A DNA stretch of 64,000 nt from Pectobacterium versatile (GTDB lineage Bacteria; Pseudomonadota; Gammaproteobacteria; Enterobacterales; Enterobacteriaceae): assembly GCF_020166435.1 (NCBI RefSeq), contig NZ_JAINZP010000018.1, positions 1-64,000 on the forward strand. The letters run 5' to 3'. A program made the translations under genes and the position numbers. Positions 51,104 to 60,165 of the stretch are shown here, in pieces (positions within the stretch are counted from its first letter, which is position 1; every line of letters starts with the position of its first letter). Below the pieces are notes generated by a model. That model was not told the origin of the DNA and made no database searches. It saw nothing but the letters and a program-made list of their open reading frames with translations.

Positions 51104-51434
51104 TAATAATATTATTAAATCCACAATTAACATCATAATGGTTATATATTCATTTTTTGTTATTATTACTTGCATGATGGGAGGGGTATTTAAAGAAGAA
51201 TGGTTTATAGATGGAGATGAAATAAAAAATGTTTGCGATGTATTAAGAGCAATAGTAGTTGATGATTACAGAGAGACTGTTGCTATTGCCACATTAGCAT
51301 TAATAACACCTGTTGTTATATATGGAGCCTTCAACAAATTTAGAATAATTTCAATAAATATAATGCTGTTGGTTTTTTTATTTGTTTGGATTTGGTTTTT
51401 TATTGTAAAATACAGAAACTGTCTTTGGTTTTAA
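51096..51434 (+). CDS. Three-helix membrane protein, candidate immunity protein
   Basis: The 112-aa protein has no recognised family. Three hydrophobic helices are visible: about 8-30 (INIIMVIYSFFVIITCMMGG), 60-79 (AIATLALITPVVIYG) and 84-105 (ISINIMLLVFLFVWIWFFIV). Positive residues (Lys8; FNKFR between helices 2 and 3) predict N-in topology. The acidic 30-residue segment EEWFIDGDEIKNVCDVL then faces the periplasm. That is where protection against a peptidoglycan hydrolase would be needed. Its start overlaps the upstream gene by 8 bases, as in effector/immunity pairs. Confidence 0.6.
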   Translation: MNNNNIIKSTINIIMVIYSFFVIITCMMGGVFKEEWFIDGDEIKNVCDVLRAIVVDDYRETVAIATLALITPVVIYGAFNKFRIISINIMLLVFLFVWIWFFIVKYRNCLWF

Positions 51435-51444
51435 CTAAATAACC

Positions 51445-51471
51445 TGGCAGGCGTTAAATATCCGCCTGCCA
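51445..51471. terminator. GC-rich hairpin between the convergent island genes
   Basis: TGGCAGGCG and CGCCTGCCA form a 9-bp perfect stem with a 9-base loop. It stands out in AT-rich surroundings and sits midway between the membrane-protein stop (51434) and the Hcp stop (51483). On the minus strand GGTTATTTAGTT follows, so it fits best as the hcp terminator. Confidence 0.65.
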
Positions 51472-51482
51472 TAAAAACAAAA

Positions 51483-51962
51483 TCAAACACCCATTTCAGT
51501 CCATATGCTATAACCAGATGTTCCAGCTATAACATGTGACCATGAAATAGACTTATATCTAAATGTAATAATTTCTTCTGGCTGATTGTCGGAATGATTT
51601 ATAGCATGAGGATATACAACATTCACTCTAATTATATTGGCATCAATTAATTTCACAGAATAAAACAATTCCAGCCCACCGCCAGAAGCGGTTCTATAGA
51701 AAAAGAAATCAATGTCTAGATATTCATTATCAGATATAGTCATTCCAAATAGTGGGGATGACTTGTCTATTGGTTTGACAAATGATATAGGCCCATGAGA
51801 AACATTATGGTCTCTTGTTATTCCATGTTCAAAAGCCAATACCATTATTTGATCTTCATGGCCATTTTGATACTTATTACCAATAGAGCTAAAAGTTGAA
51901 CATCCAGCAGAAATAAGCCCCTGTTTTTTACCATTAACAGTCGCGTAAATTATATTTGCCAT
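51483..51962 (-). CDS. hcp: Type VI secretion tube protein Hcp (orphan)
   Basis: Hcp forms the hexameric inner tube of the type VI secretion system and can carry effectors in its lumen. The 159-aa sequence has the family landmarks MANIIYATVNGKKQGLISAG, IGNKYQNGHEDQIMVLAFEH, FVKPIDKSSPLFGMTI, FFFYRTASGGGLELFYSVKL and the C-terminal AGTSGYSIWTEMGV. It is full length with no toxin extension. There are no other tss genes in the window, so it is an orphan copy that would depend on a secretion apparatus elsewhere. AAGGA precedes ATG 51962. It converges on the candidate effector pair. Confidence 0.93.
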   Translation of the reverse strand: MANIIYATVNGKKQGLISAGCSTFSSIGNKYQNGHEDQIMVLAFEHGITRDHNVSHGPISFVKPIDKSSPLFGMTISDNEYLDIDFFFYRTASGGGLELFYSVKLIDANIIRVNVVYPHAINHSDNQPEEIITFRYKSISWSHVIAGTSGYSIWTEMGV

Positions 51963-51991
51963 AAAAATCCTTTTAAGATGTTATTTTACTT

Positions 51992-52005
51992 GTAACTATA
52001 GTTAC
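51992..52005. promoter_or_regulatory. Perfect 14-bp palindrome upstream of hcp
   Basis: GTAACTATAGTTAC is its own reverse complement. It lies 30 bases before the hcp start codon and contains TATAGT, a plausible -10 box on the minus strand. It could be an operator over the hcp promoter. Confidence 0.5.
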
Positions 52006-52039
52006 GTTAAAAATCTCTAAGATCAAGTTAATTAACGTC

Positions 52040-52108
52040 TATACCTCTCATACTTAAAGCTGCTTATGCGTTGGCCGCCCTTGCTCACCCCAATCACTTA
52101 CTTGCAGC
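52040..52108. repeat. Dispersed intergenic repeat, copy 7 (truncated)
   Basis: TATACCTCTCATACTTAAAG begins one terminus of the family, followed by GCTTATGCGTTGGCCGCCCT and CTCACCCCAATCACTTACTT. The sequence then breaks off at the core. The other half is missing. At the opposite end of the island, GGGTATA (50311-50317) resembles the lost terminus. The copy is within the island near its right edge. Confidence 0.7.
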
Positions 52109-52190
52109 GTACCCATCAACAACATAAAACAGCTTTAATTCAATCACTTATAAACAATTTTTCCTTTGAATGACTAAACTGCCACGATTC

Positions 52191-52256
52191 ACCGCGCTAA
52201 TAAAGCGCGGTCTTAAAGGGATCTAGGGATATCAGCACGAATTACGCAGTGCCGCC
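52191..52256. repeat. Right 66-bp direct repeat of the aaeR-tldD island
   Basis: This is an exact copy of 50216-50281. Here the aaeR tail (ACCGCGCTAA) has no gene in front of it, whereas the tldD end is joined to the intact gene. So this side keeps the ancestral spacer-tldD join, and the left side keeps the ancestral aaeR-spacer join. Confidence 0.97.
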
Positions 52257-53687
52257 GACGGTTAGGCTTTCCAGTTTCAGCGTAGGCTGACCCACGCCGA
52301 CAGGCAGGCTTTGCCCTTCTTTTCCGCACACGCCGACGCCGTTATCCAGCGCCAGATCGTTACCGACCATCGAGATCTGCTGCATCGCTTCAATGCCGGA
52401 ACCAATCAGCGTTGCGCCTTTGACTGGCGTAGTGATACGGCCTTTTTCGATCAGGTATGCTTCGGATGTCGAGAAGACGAACTTGCCAGAGGTGATATCG
52501 ACCTGACCGCCGCCAAAGTTTGGCGCATACAGGCCGTATTCAACGCTGGAGATAATCTCTTCCGGCGTGGATTTCCCGGCCAGCATGTAGGTGTTCGTCA
52601 TACGCGGCATCGGCAGGTGCGCATAAGATTCGCGGCGACCGTTGCCCGTTGGCGCAACGCCCATCAGACGAGCATTCATCTTGTCCTGCATATAGCCTTT
52701 CAGAATCCCGTTTTCGATCAGGACATTGTATTGCCCCGGAACGCCTTCATCGTCCATCGAAACTGAACCGCGACGTCCGGTCAGCGTGCCGTCATCCACC
52801 ACCGTGCACAGCTCTGACGCAACGAGTTTCCCCATCTGTCCGCTGAACACTGACGTACCGCGACGGTTAAAATCGCCTTCCAGACCGTGTCCTACCGCTT
52901 CATGCAGCAACACGCCCGGCCAGCCAGCACCCAGCACCACAGGCATTGGCCCCGCAGGTGCGGCCACAGCCGACAGGTTAACCAGCGCCATACGCACGGC
53001 TTCTTTTGCCCAGGCATCGACGCGTGCTTCGCCGTCAGCCACTTCCCAGAAATAGTCATAGCCGCCACGCAGGCCGCCGCCGCTGGAACCACGTTCACGT
53101 TTGCCCTCAGATTCAACCAACACGCTGATCGACAAACGCACTAACGGCCGCACATCTGCCGCCAGCGTACCGTCCGTCGCCGCCACCAGCACCAGCTCAT
53201 ACACGCCGGTCAGGCTGGCTGAAACTTCCTGCACGCGCGCATCTGCGGCACGCGCGACCGTGTCAGCACGCTGCAACAGCGCAATTTTGTCCTCACGCGT
53301 CAGGCTATCCAGCGGGTTCAACGTTGGATAAAGCGCATGATGCGATACCGCTCCCAACGTGTGCGCCGTGCCTGTACCCTGTTCCCGCACAATACTGCGT
53401 GCTGCCTGCGCGCTCTGGTGCAATGCGTTCAGCGTGATCTGATCGGCATAAGCAAATCCAGTCTTTTCACCGTCAATCGCACGGATACCCACGCCCTGAT
53501 CGATATTGTAAGAACCGTCTTTAATGATGCGATCTTCCAGTACCCAGGACTCATGGTAGCTGGACTGGAAATAGAGATCGGCATAGTCCAGTCGACGCTC
53601 ATTAAGCGACCCCAGCACAGCGGCGAGATCGTCAAGATTCAATTTTTTGGCGGTGAGTAACTGCTCACTGACAAACGAAAGGCTCAT
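52242..53687 (-). CDS. tldD: Zinc metalloprotease subunit TldD
   Basis: TldD is the catalytic partner of TldE (PmbA). The 481-aa protein (E. coli 481) has the metal site [16 protein letters not shown] near residue 262 (HExxxH) and the downstream [19 protein letters not shown]. It ends in [18 protein letters not shown]. The last 15 bases lie inside the right direct repeat, but the gene is complete. It follows yhdP by 56 bases on the same strand, as in E. coli. Confidence 0.96.
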   Translation of the reverse strand: MSLSFVSEQLLTAKKLNLDDLAAVLGSLNERRLDYADLYFQSSYHESWVLEDRIIKDGSYNIDQGVGIRAIDGEKTGFAYADQITLNALHQSAQAARSIVREQGTGTAHTLGAVSHHALYPTLNPLDSLTREDKIALLQRADTVARAADARVQEVSASLTGVYELVLVAATDGTLAADVRPLVRLSISVLVESEGKRERGSSGGGLRGGYDYFWEVADGEARVDAWAKEAVRMALVNLSAVAAPAGPMPVVLGAGWPGVLLHEAVGHGLEGDFNRRGTSVFSGQMGKLVASELCTVVDDGTLTGRRGSVSMDDEGVPGQYNVLIENGILKGYMQDKMNARLMGVAPTGNGRRESYAHLPMPRMTNTYMLAGKSTPEEIISSVEYGLYAPNFGGGQVDITSGKFVFSTSEAYLIEKGRITTPVKGATLIGSGIEAMQQISMVGNDLALDNGVGVCGKEGQSLPVGVGQPTLKLESLTVGGTA

Positions 53688-53743
53688 AGTTTTTCACTCT
53701 TTATCAGATAATCGGCTGAGTACGCTGCGCTGCCCTAACGGCA

Positions 53744-56700
53744 TTATTCGCCTTTCTTCTTGTTCGGCTCACGCAGCACTTCCTGAATCTTTGGCTGATC
53801 GAGGCTACCGGAAATCTGGTAGCGAATCAGCGAAATCTTGTTCCATAGCGGTGCCAGCACTTTACTGGCAGCAAACACCGCGGCCCCGACAACCGGGTTA
53901 ACGGCAAATGCGGTCGCCACCCCCACCGTCGCGGAAATTTCTGGGGCGATAACCGCTTCCATATTGACCTGTCGCTTAGCGAGATCGAGATCGCCTTTTA
54001 TCGCGATATCGGCCTCCAAACCGTCGACCAACATATCATCAGTATGCAACACGCCGTCTTTAATCCATGCCGTGTTGCGAATCGAGTCGAAGTAAAATCC
54101 GCGGCCAAACGTATCACTAAAATCGAACCGCAGCTTACGCATCAGCGCATCAAAGCTCAATAAACGCAGCAATTGACCAGCCTGACCCGCCCCCACTTCA
54201 GCAATCTCACCCTTACCGATGCGCGTGTGCAATATTCCGCTCAGGCTGGCAATATCCGGTGCCCAAGGCGTACCGCGCCAGTACAGATCGTAGTCCACAT
54301 CGAAAGAACCAGCTTTTAGCGGTGAATCAACGCCAAACCAGTTAGCATTCTGCTCCAGGCTATCACCTGTCAGACGGCCTTTTAACGCCGTCCGCACGCC
54401 TTCTGCGTTTTCCTGCCAGGAACCGTTTACCGTCAGGCGAGCTTTGCCTGTATCAATCATACCGTCTGCCAGCGTTAATTTTTCCTTTTCTGGCAGCAGC
54501 GTTCCCTGAATACGTCCCATATTCTGCCCGAGAATCCAGCACTGGCGACAGTTAACCGCCAGCGACGGCCAGTCCTCAAAGCTGATGCTCGGGTCGTTTA
54601 GCGGCGATTTTTTCTCTGCTAATGCCACCGGGTTGGTCGCTTCATTCCCTTTCCACTGAGGATTGTAGTAGAGATAATTGATGTCGCTGCGCCACGTGCC
54701 GCGATTGGGTATCTCAACCATTCCGTCAATTTCACGCCCTTTTGCCTGCACTTCACTGCCAGAAAGCGTATTTTTACGCGTGATTTCTAGATCGTGCCAC
54801 TGTTGCCCCAGCAACTGTAGCTCAGGTGTTCGTAGCGTCACGGCTTCAGGAAAACGAAGAGAACTATGCGCCTTTTTCCCTTCGGCTGGTGTCGAAGCAC
54901 GCAGCGAAGGCAGAAGCCCCAGCCAGCTTTCAGCATCCAGCGGCGGGAGATCGAGCACCAGAGCGGAATCTTCTGGCAATGCAGGCGCCGCCGTAGCCCC
55001 GTTCTGCCAGCTTGCCCGCGCCAGCGTCACGGTGTCGCCTTTCAGCAGCCATTGGCTATTGAAACGGTTATCTTTGCCCACTCGCCCTTGCATGGCAAAA
55101 CCATTCAGGTCACCGCTGGCTTTCACTTCCAGCGGCAGGCCCTCGCCAGCGGGTTTACTTAGCGGGTTAGGTAAGTGACTACTTACTTTATTTAAATCAG
55201 CCTGTACATCAACATCATAAGTTGTTTTACCAGTATGCGGCAGGTTGACGGCAATCGTACTTTTCCAGCCTGCCGTGCCGGACAGGGCTTTGCTGGCCGA
55301 TACCGGTAAACCGGGCAAGAGCGCTGGCTGCCAGTCGCCCTGCAAGCCAACATTCACCAGAAAAGCCTTCGCGTGCTCTTCCGTCGTGAAATTGACCGCC
55401 ATCGGCTGATTCAGCCAATTCGCCTGAAGGGTTTCACTGCGTAAGTTACCGTTTTCATAGCGGAACTTACCGGTGAGATTCTTAATCGTGGTATCCAGCG
55501 GCTTGATGTAGAGGCTGTTATTGTTCAGCGTAATGTCGCCACTGGCGCGGACATCATCACCGGCAAGCGGAATATCCAGATGCAGCGTCCCTTTCACCGG
55601 CCCGCCAATTTTCAGCTCGTCCAGCGCCGTGCCCAGCGAGGATTTCAGCGGCGTCTGGTGAAAGTAGTTCCCCACCTCTGGCCCCGGACCGTCCAGTTCG
55701 CCATCGACGAACAGCATCTCTTTTTCATAATCGGGAATGACCGCACTAATGTTTTTGCCTTCCACTTTGCCCAGCCAGGTTTGTGGTGCAAACATCCACA
55801 GGCCGTTGTTAGCAAAGTCCAGATTGATATCCAGCGGCGTCAACGCAGGCCAGCCCGGCTGAAATTCGAAGGTGGCCTCTTTAACCGGCACCCAGACTTC
55901 AAACTGGCCTTCGTTGTGCGTATACGGGAAATGCTGCGGATTGCCAGCAAAGATCAGCGTCGCGTTATCAACACGACCGCCCTTCAGCGCGCCGCTCAGA
56001 TAGTCCACCAGCTCGGTGCCCATAAACAGTTCGGGATAATAGCGCCAGGCATCAGCCGCGTCGGTCAGTCGAATCCCAGCCAGAATATCCAGCTTCGGTT
56101 CCTGCTTGGCGGGCTGTTCATAGCGGAAATCACCGTTAGCCCATAGCGATTTCGCCTGCACGTCCAGCCCATGACTCCAAAGCGACAGGCCTTGTGCAGC
56201 ATTACGCCAGTCTATCGTGCCGCTGGCCTGCTTGATTTCCAGCGGCGCACGGAACATATCGACATAGGGCAGCGTGCTCTGCTTTAACGCGATGCTGACC
56301 TGACCGCGTTCGGCACTACCGCGGGCAGAGCCGGAGAAATGATCGACGCCCGGCAGCAATTTCCACTGCTTCCAGCTCACATCCTGCCAGTCGGCCTGAA
56401 AGCGGCTTCGCTCCGGCTGTTGCAGAGGGATATCGACGGCAACAGTATTCAAGGTGCCCGTCGGTTGCAGTTCATCCCAGCGCGCTTTCAATTCTGGCGT
56501 CGTGCCGGACAGCAGCGGAAGCAGCGTGCTTACTCGCGCCAATGCCAAGTTGCTGGCTCGAACGCGCAGCTCTTCCTGCCGATCTGGCCCTAACATGTGT
56601 TCATTCTTTGGCAGCCAGAGCGCGGAGAGCCGACCTTTCGGCCAGGCGACACCATCCGTTGCCAGATTCAATTCAGGCACATCCACCTGCCAGCCATTTT

Positions 56701-57574
56701 CCTGACGGCTGACGTGCAACGTTATATCATCCACATTCAGACGATGCGCATCGCTGCCTTCCCCCCAGTTCGCCGTACCCTGATTAAGGAGCACATCGCC
56801 ACTGTGAATGTCACCATCACGGACGTTGAGCCACGCCGCCAGACTAAAATCGGCGCTTTCCAGCCCGGTATTGTTTTTCATCCAGCGGCTGAGCCAAGGC
56901 TTCATATCGATATTGTCAGCCTGCAGATAGAACGTGCCGTTGCTGAGTAGCCCCTGATCGTCGTGCAAATCCATACTCATTTGCACGACACCGTGCTGGC
57001 CGTTAAAACTCGACAAGCTAATCAAACCTTCCGCTCGGTGGCGCTTCTCGGAATTCAGCCAGGTCAGTTGCGGAATGCTCAGCTCCGCGCGGGAACCGGA
57101 AGGGGTAAGAAAGGTAACGTGGCTATCACGCAGGTCAAAGTGGTCAAACTGACGCAGGAAAAGATCGCTGACCTTTCCTGACTCCATCAGTTTGCTATCC
57201 TGCTGCTGCCCGGTAAATTGGCTATTAATATCCAGTTTTAACTGGTGAAACGTGAGATCGCGAAACTGCCAGCGCCCGTGCAACAGCGACTGCCACACAT
57301 CCAACGCCAGCGTAATGCGGTCAACCTGCCAGTCCGATTCCGGCAGGGACGTGCGAAGCTTTTCAATTTCTAGCGTGGGGCCAAAGGACTCCCAGCGCCC
57401 CGTCATCGAGCCGATCTCTAACGGAACACCGGCCGCAGACTGCGCCCAGGCCACCAGCTGTGGCCGGAAGTGATCGAGCTGTGGCAGCACCAGTCTTAAG
57501 CCGCTGACTAACAGCGCTACCATCACGACAAGAGTGGCACCCGTGATGATAAGTATTCCGGGCAGTCGCCTCAC
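53744..57574 (-). CDS. yhdP: AsmA-like phospholipid transport protein YhdP
   Basis: YhdP is a very long inner-membrane-anchored periplasmic protein. Together with TamB and YdbH it moves phospholipid to the outer membrane in E. coli. The 1276-aa product (E. coli 1266) has one N-terminal helix (about 9-32). A DUF3971 / AsmA-like beta-rich rod follows. The conserved C-terminal chain is VDALMRKLRFDFSDTFG-like (here SFDALMRKLRFDFSDTFGRG), ending MEAVIAPEISATVGVATAFA. The start is GTG 57574 with AAGGAG 6 bases upstream. It lies between rng and tldD, the conserved order. Confidence 0.95.
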   Translation of the reverse strand: MRRLPGILIITGATLVVMVALLVSGLRLVLPQLDHFRPQLVAWAQSAAGVPLEIGSMTGRWESFGPTLEIEKLRTSLPESDWQVDRITLALDVWQSLLHGRWQFRDLTFHQLKLDINSQFTGQQQDSKLMESGKVSDLFLRQFDHFDLRDSHVTFLTPSGSRAELSIPQLTWLNSEKRHRAEGLISLSSFNGQHGVVQMSMDLHDDQGLLSNGTFYLQADNIDMKPWLSRWMKNNTGLESADFSLAAWLNVRDGDIHSGDVLLNQGTANWGEGSDAHRLNVDDITLHVSRQENGWQVDVPELNLATDGVAWPKGRLSALWLPKNEHMLGPDRQEELRVRASNLALARVSTLLPLLSGTTPELKARWDELQPTGTLNTVAVDIPLQQPERSRFQADWQDVSWKQWKLLPGVDHFSGSARGSAERGQVSIALKQSTLPYVDMFRAPLEIKQASGTIDWRNAAQGLSLWSHGLDVQAKSLWANGDFRYEQPAKQEPKLDILAGIRLTDAADAWRYYPELFMGTELVDYLSGALKGGRVDNATLIFAGNPQHFPYTHNEGQFEVWVPVKEATFEFQPGWPALTPLDINLDFANNGLWMFAPQTWLGKVEGKNISAVIPDYEKEMLFVDGELDGPGPEVGNYFHQTPLKSSLGTALDELKIGGPVKGTLHLDIPLAGDDVRASGDITLNNNSLYIKPLDTTIKNLTGKFRYENGNLRSETLQANWLNQPMAVNFTTEEHAKAFLVNVGLQGDWQPALLPGLPVSASKALSGTAGWKSTIAVNLPHTGKTTYDVDVQADLNKVSSHLPNPLSKPAGEGLPLEVKASGDLNGFAMQGRVGKDNRFNSQWLLKGDTVTLARASWQNGATAAPALPEDSALVLDLPPLDAESWLGLLPSLRASTPAEGKKAHSSLRFPEAVTLRTPELQLLGQQWHDLEITRKNTLSGSEVQAKGREIDGMVEIPNRGTWRSDINYLYYNPQWKGNEATNPVALAEKKSPLNDPSISFEDWPSLAVNCRQCWILGQNMGRIQGTLLPEKEKLTLADGMIDTGKARLTVNGSWQENAEGVRTALKGRLTGDSLEQNANWFGVDSPLKAGSFDVDYDLYWRGTPWAPDIASLSGILHTRIGKGEIAEVGAGQAGQLLRLLSFDALMRKLRFDFSDTFGRGFYFDSIRNTAWIKDGVLHTDDMLVDGLEADIAIKGDLDLAKRQVNMEAVIAPEISATVGVATAFAVNPVVGAAVFAASKVLAPLWNKISLIRYQISGSLDQPKIQEVLREPNKKKGE

Positions 57575-57615
57575 TAATTTCTCCTTCTTTCGTCGCCGAC
57601 GACGAGCGCACGAAT

Positions 57616-59085
57616 TTACATCATTACGACGTCAAACTGCTCCTGGCTATACAGGGGTTCGATTTGTACTTTGACCTGTTTGCCGACGAAAATTTCAACC
57701 TCAGCTAACGCGTGCGACTCTTCACTTCTCAGCGCTTCCCCGACTGCCGGTGAGGCATAAACCAGGAAACGATCGGTGTCATAAGCGTGGTGGACACGCA
57801 CGATTTCACGCATGATTTCATAGCAGACGCTTTCTACCGTCTTCACCGTGCCACGACCATGACACGTCGGGCATTCATGACACAGCACGTGTTCGATACT
57901 CTCACGCGTGCGTTTGCGCGTCATCTCCACTAATCCTAGTTGAGAGAAGCCGCTAATACTGGTTTTAACCCGATCTTTACTCAGCGCCTGCTCCAGTGAA
58001 TGCAGCACCCGCCGGCGGTGATCTTCGTTATTCATATCGATGAAGTCGATAATGATGATCCCGCCAAGGTTACGCAAACGCAGCTGTCGTGCAATCGCCT
58101 GCGTCGCTTCCGTGTTGGTATTGAAAATGGTTTCATCCAGATTGCGGTGGCCGACGAATGCCCCCGTATTGATGTCGACGGTCGTCATCGCTTCTGTCTG
58201 ATCGATGATCAAATAGCCGCCGGATTTCAGTTCAACCTTTCTGTCCAGCGAACGCTGGATCTCATTTTCCACGTCAAACAGGTCAAAAATCGGCTGTTTA
58301 CCCGCATAGTGTTCAAGCTTGCGAGTCATCTCTGGAATGTATTCGGCGGTAAATTCCAGCAACGCTTCATACGTCAGTCGGGAGTCAATCCGAATGCGAT
58401 CCAGCGCCGCTCCAGCAAAATCACGCAAAATACGTCGAGCGAGCGCCACTTCACCGTAGAGCTTACATTTGGTCTGGTTGCGCTTTTTACGCTCCATCAC
58501 CTTGACCCACAGACGCTTCAGGAACGCAGCATCCTGCGAGAGCTCTTCTTCACCGACGCCTTCCGCAGCAGTACGAATGATGAAACCACCGTCATCATCA
58601 CAATACTCTGCGACCGTTTTCTTTAAGCGCTCGCGTTCCGCTTCGCTCTCAATCCGCTGTGACACGCCGACGTGCGATGCGCCGGGCATAAACACCAGAT
58701 AGCGCGACGGCAGCGTGATATCGGTCGTCAGACGTGCGCCTTTGGTTCCCAGTGGGTCTTTGACCACCTGCACCATGAGATCCTGACCCTGACGTACCAG
58801 TTCGGCGATATCGCGGACGTGAAAATTCTTCTGTTCGTCACCAGCAACGCATTCGGTGTGCGGCATAATATCGGACGCGTGCAGGAATGCCGCTTTATCC
58901 AGACCGATATCCACAAACGCCGCTTGCATGCCCGGCAGGACGCGACTCACGCGGCCTTTATAAATGTTGCCGACAATGCCGCGTTTCGCATCACGCTCAA
59001 TGTGGATTTCTTGCAGAATACCGCCATCGATATAGGCAACGCGCGTTTCTGACGGTGTAACGTTTACCAGTAACTCAGCAGTCAT
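57616..59085 (-). CDS. rng: Ribonuclease G
   Basis: RNase G is the RNase E paralogue that matures the 5' end of 16S rRNA and cleaves some mRNAs. The 489-aa protein (E. coli 489) has the S1 domain (about 38-120), 5'-sensor region and DNase-I-like domain. The catalytic Asp is in [20 protein letters not shown] and the second in [18 protein letters not shown]. The Zn-link is CHECPTC. ATG 59085 is used, as in E. coli. The gene overlaps the end of maf by 11 bases. Confidence 0.97.
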   Translation of the reverse strand: MTAELLVNVTPSETRVAYIDGGILQEIHIERDAKRGIVGNIYKGRVSRVLPGMQAAFVDIGLDKAAFLHASDIMPHTECVAGDEQKNFHVRDIAELVRQGQDLMVQVVKDPLGTKGARLTTDITLPSRYLVFMPGASHVGVSQRIESEAERERLKKTVAEYCDDDGGFIIRTAAEGVGEEELSQDAAFLKRLWVKVMERKKRNQTKCKLYGEVALARRILRDFAGAALDRIRIDSRLTYEALLEFTAEYIPEMTRKLEHYAGKQPIFDLFDVENEIQRSLDRKVELKSGGYLIIDQTEAMTTVDINTGAFVGHRNLDETIFNTNTEATQAIARQLRLRNLGGIIIIDFIDMNNEDHRRRVLHSLEQALSKDRVKTSISGFSQLGLVEMTRKRTRESIEHVLCHECPTCHGRGTVKTVESVCYEIMREIVRVHHAYDTDRFLVYASPAVGEALRSEESHALAEVEIFVGKQVKVQIEPLYSQEQFDVVMM

Positions 59086-59668
59086 GTTTTCCTCTTGCAC
59101 TCCGCAACACAGCAAAATTACTGAATAGCTCATGGGTTTCTACCAGCGGCAGCCCAACCACCGCGTAATAGCTCCCGTTAAGCGACCGGACAAAGCATCC
59201 ACCTTTACCCTGAATGCCGTAAGCTCCGGCTTTGTCCATCGGTTCACCGCTGGCGATATACTGTTCGATATCCTGCTGTGAGAGCGGACGGAAGACGACA
59301 TCGGTTATCACCAGACAACTCAGTATGTCGTCTTTATCTGCTAGCACAACGGCAGTCATCACCTGATGTGGTTTCCCAGACAGCTGGCTCAGCATCTCTG
59401 CTGCATGGGTTTCGTTCTGCGGTTTTTCTAATACCTGGCCATTCAGCACCACGATGGTGTCCGCACCCAGAACCGGCAAATCGGACGGTGCGGCAGCTAC
59501 ACCAGCGGCCGCTTTTTCATTCGCCAAACGTCGGACGTAAATCTCCGCCGCTTCTTTCGGTAACCGCTGTTCTTCCACCGCGACGTTCAGCACAGAAAAA
59601 GGAATATCGAGCTGCGTGAGCAGTTCGCGACGACGGGGAGAAGCGGAGGCCAGATAAAGCTGGGTCAT
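59075..59668 (-). CDS. dTTP/UTP pyrophosphatase (Maf family, YhdE)
   Basis: It is a nucleotide house-cleaning enzyme that hydrolyses dTTP, UTP and modified pyrimidine triphosphates to monophosphates. The 197-aa protein (E. coli YhdE 197) has the Maf motif [17 protein letters not shown] at the N terminus and [16 protein letters not shown] near residue 69. [29 protein letters not shown] lies at 148-176. It lies between mreD (8-base gap) and rng, and was formerly called orfE/maf in the mre region. Confidence 0.95.
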   Translation of the reverse strand: MTQLYLASASPRRRELLTQLDIPFSVLNVAVEEQRLPKEAAEIYVRRLANEKAAAGVAAAPSDLPVLGADTIVVLNGQVLEKPQNETHAAEMLSQLSGKPHQVMTAVVLADKDDILSCLVITDVVFRPLSQQDIEQYIASGEPMDKAGAYGIQGKGGCFVRSLNGSYYAVVGLPLVETHELFSNFAVLRSARGKHDC

Positions 59669-59676
59669 GAATCACC

Positions 59677-60165
59677 TTATTGCACAGTAAACTGACGACG
59701 AATTTTACGCATCAGCAGGAACAGCCATGGCCAGAGTACGCCATCAACGACGCTATTCCAGAGTGTTTCTGGTCGGAAAGAGACATTAATAACTAAAAAT
59801 TCTGCCCAGAATACCGTGAGGTCCATCACCAGCGACAATAGCATGACGATTAGTGCCTGCTGCCATAACGCCATATTTCGGAACAACTGAAATTTAAAGG
59901 CCACCAGATAAGCAACAACGCTAAGTGCCAACGCCCGCACGCCCAGTGTAGACCCAAGAATCAGGTCCATAATCAGACCCAATACAAATCCGGTGCCAAC
60001 ATTCACCCGGTGTGGCAATGCCATCACCCAGTAAATCAGGAACAGTGTCAGCCAAGAGGGGCGAAACATGTAGATTTCATCCGGCCACGGCATAATCTGC
60101 AAGACCATGGCGATCAGAAAAGAAAGCCAGATAATCCAGTTGCCATGCCTGCGGTAACGATTCAT
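59677..60165 (-). CDS. mreD: Rod shape-determining protein MreD
   Basis: MreD is an inner-membrane subunit of the elongasome. The 162-aa protein (E. coli 162) has about five membrane helices and the segment [21 protein letters not shown]. It starts inside the mreC stop (4-base overlap). Confidence 0.97.
   Translation of the reverse strand: MNRYRRHGNWIIWLSFLIAMVLQIMPWPDEIYMFRPSWLTLFLIYWVMALPHRVNVGTGFVLGLIMDLILGSTLGVRALALSVVAYLVAFKFQLFRNMALWQQALIVMLLSLVMDLTVFWAEFLVINVSFRPETLWNSVVDGVLWPWLFLLMRKIRRQFTVQ

Larger units (their letters stand above)
50282..52190. mobile_element. AT-rich accessory island (effector, membrane protein, Hcp)
   Basis: About 1.9 kb lies between the two 66-bp repeats and interrupts the aaeR-tldD junction. 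Composition shifts sharply: one counted line inside (50881-50940) has 17 G+C of 60 against 38 of 60 just outside (50041-50100). It holds three genes arranged + + and convergent -. No integrase, transposase or inverted terminal repeat is present. It looks like a cargo cassette placed by recombination at the tldD 3' end. Confidence 0.85.

Noticed and set aside
50216-52256. Island as a transposon with target-site duplication
   Set aside because: A 66-bp-plus duplication is too long for known transposases, and there is no transposase or inverted terminal repeat.
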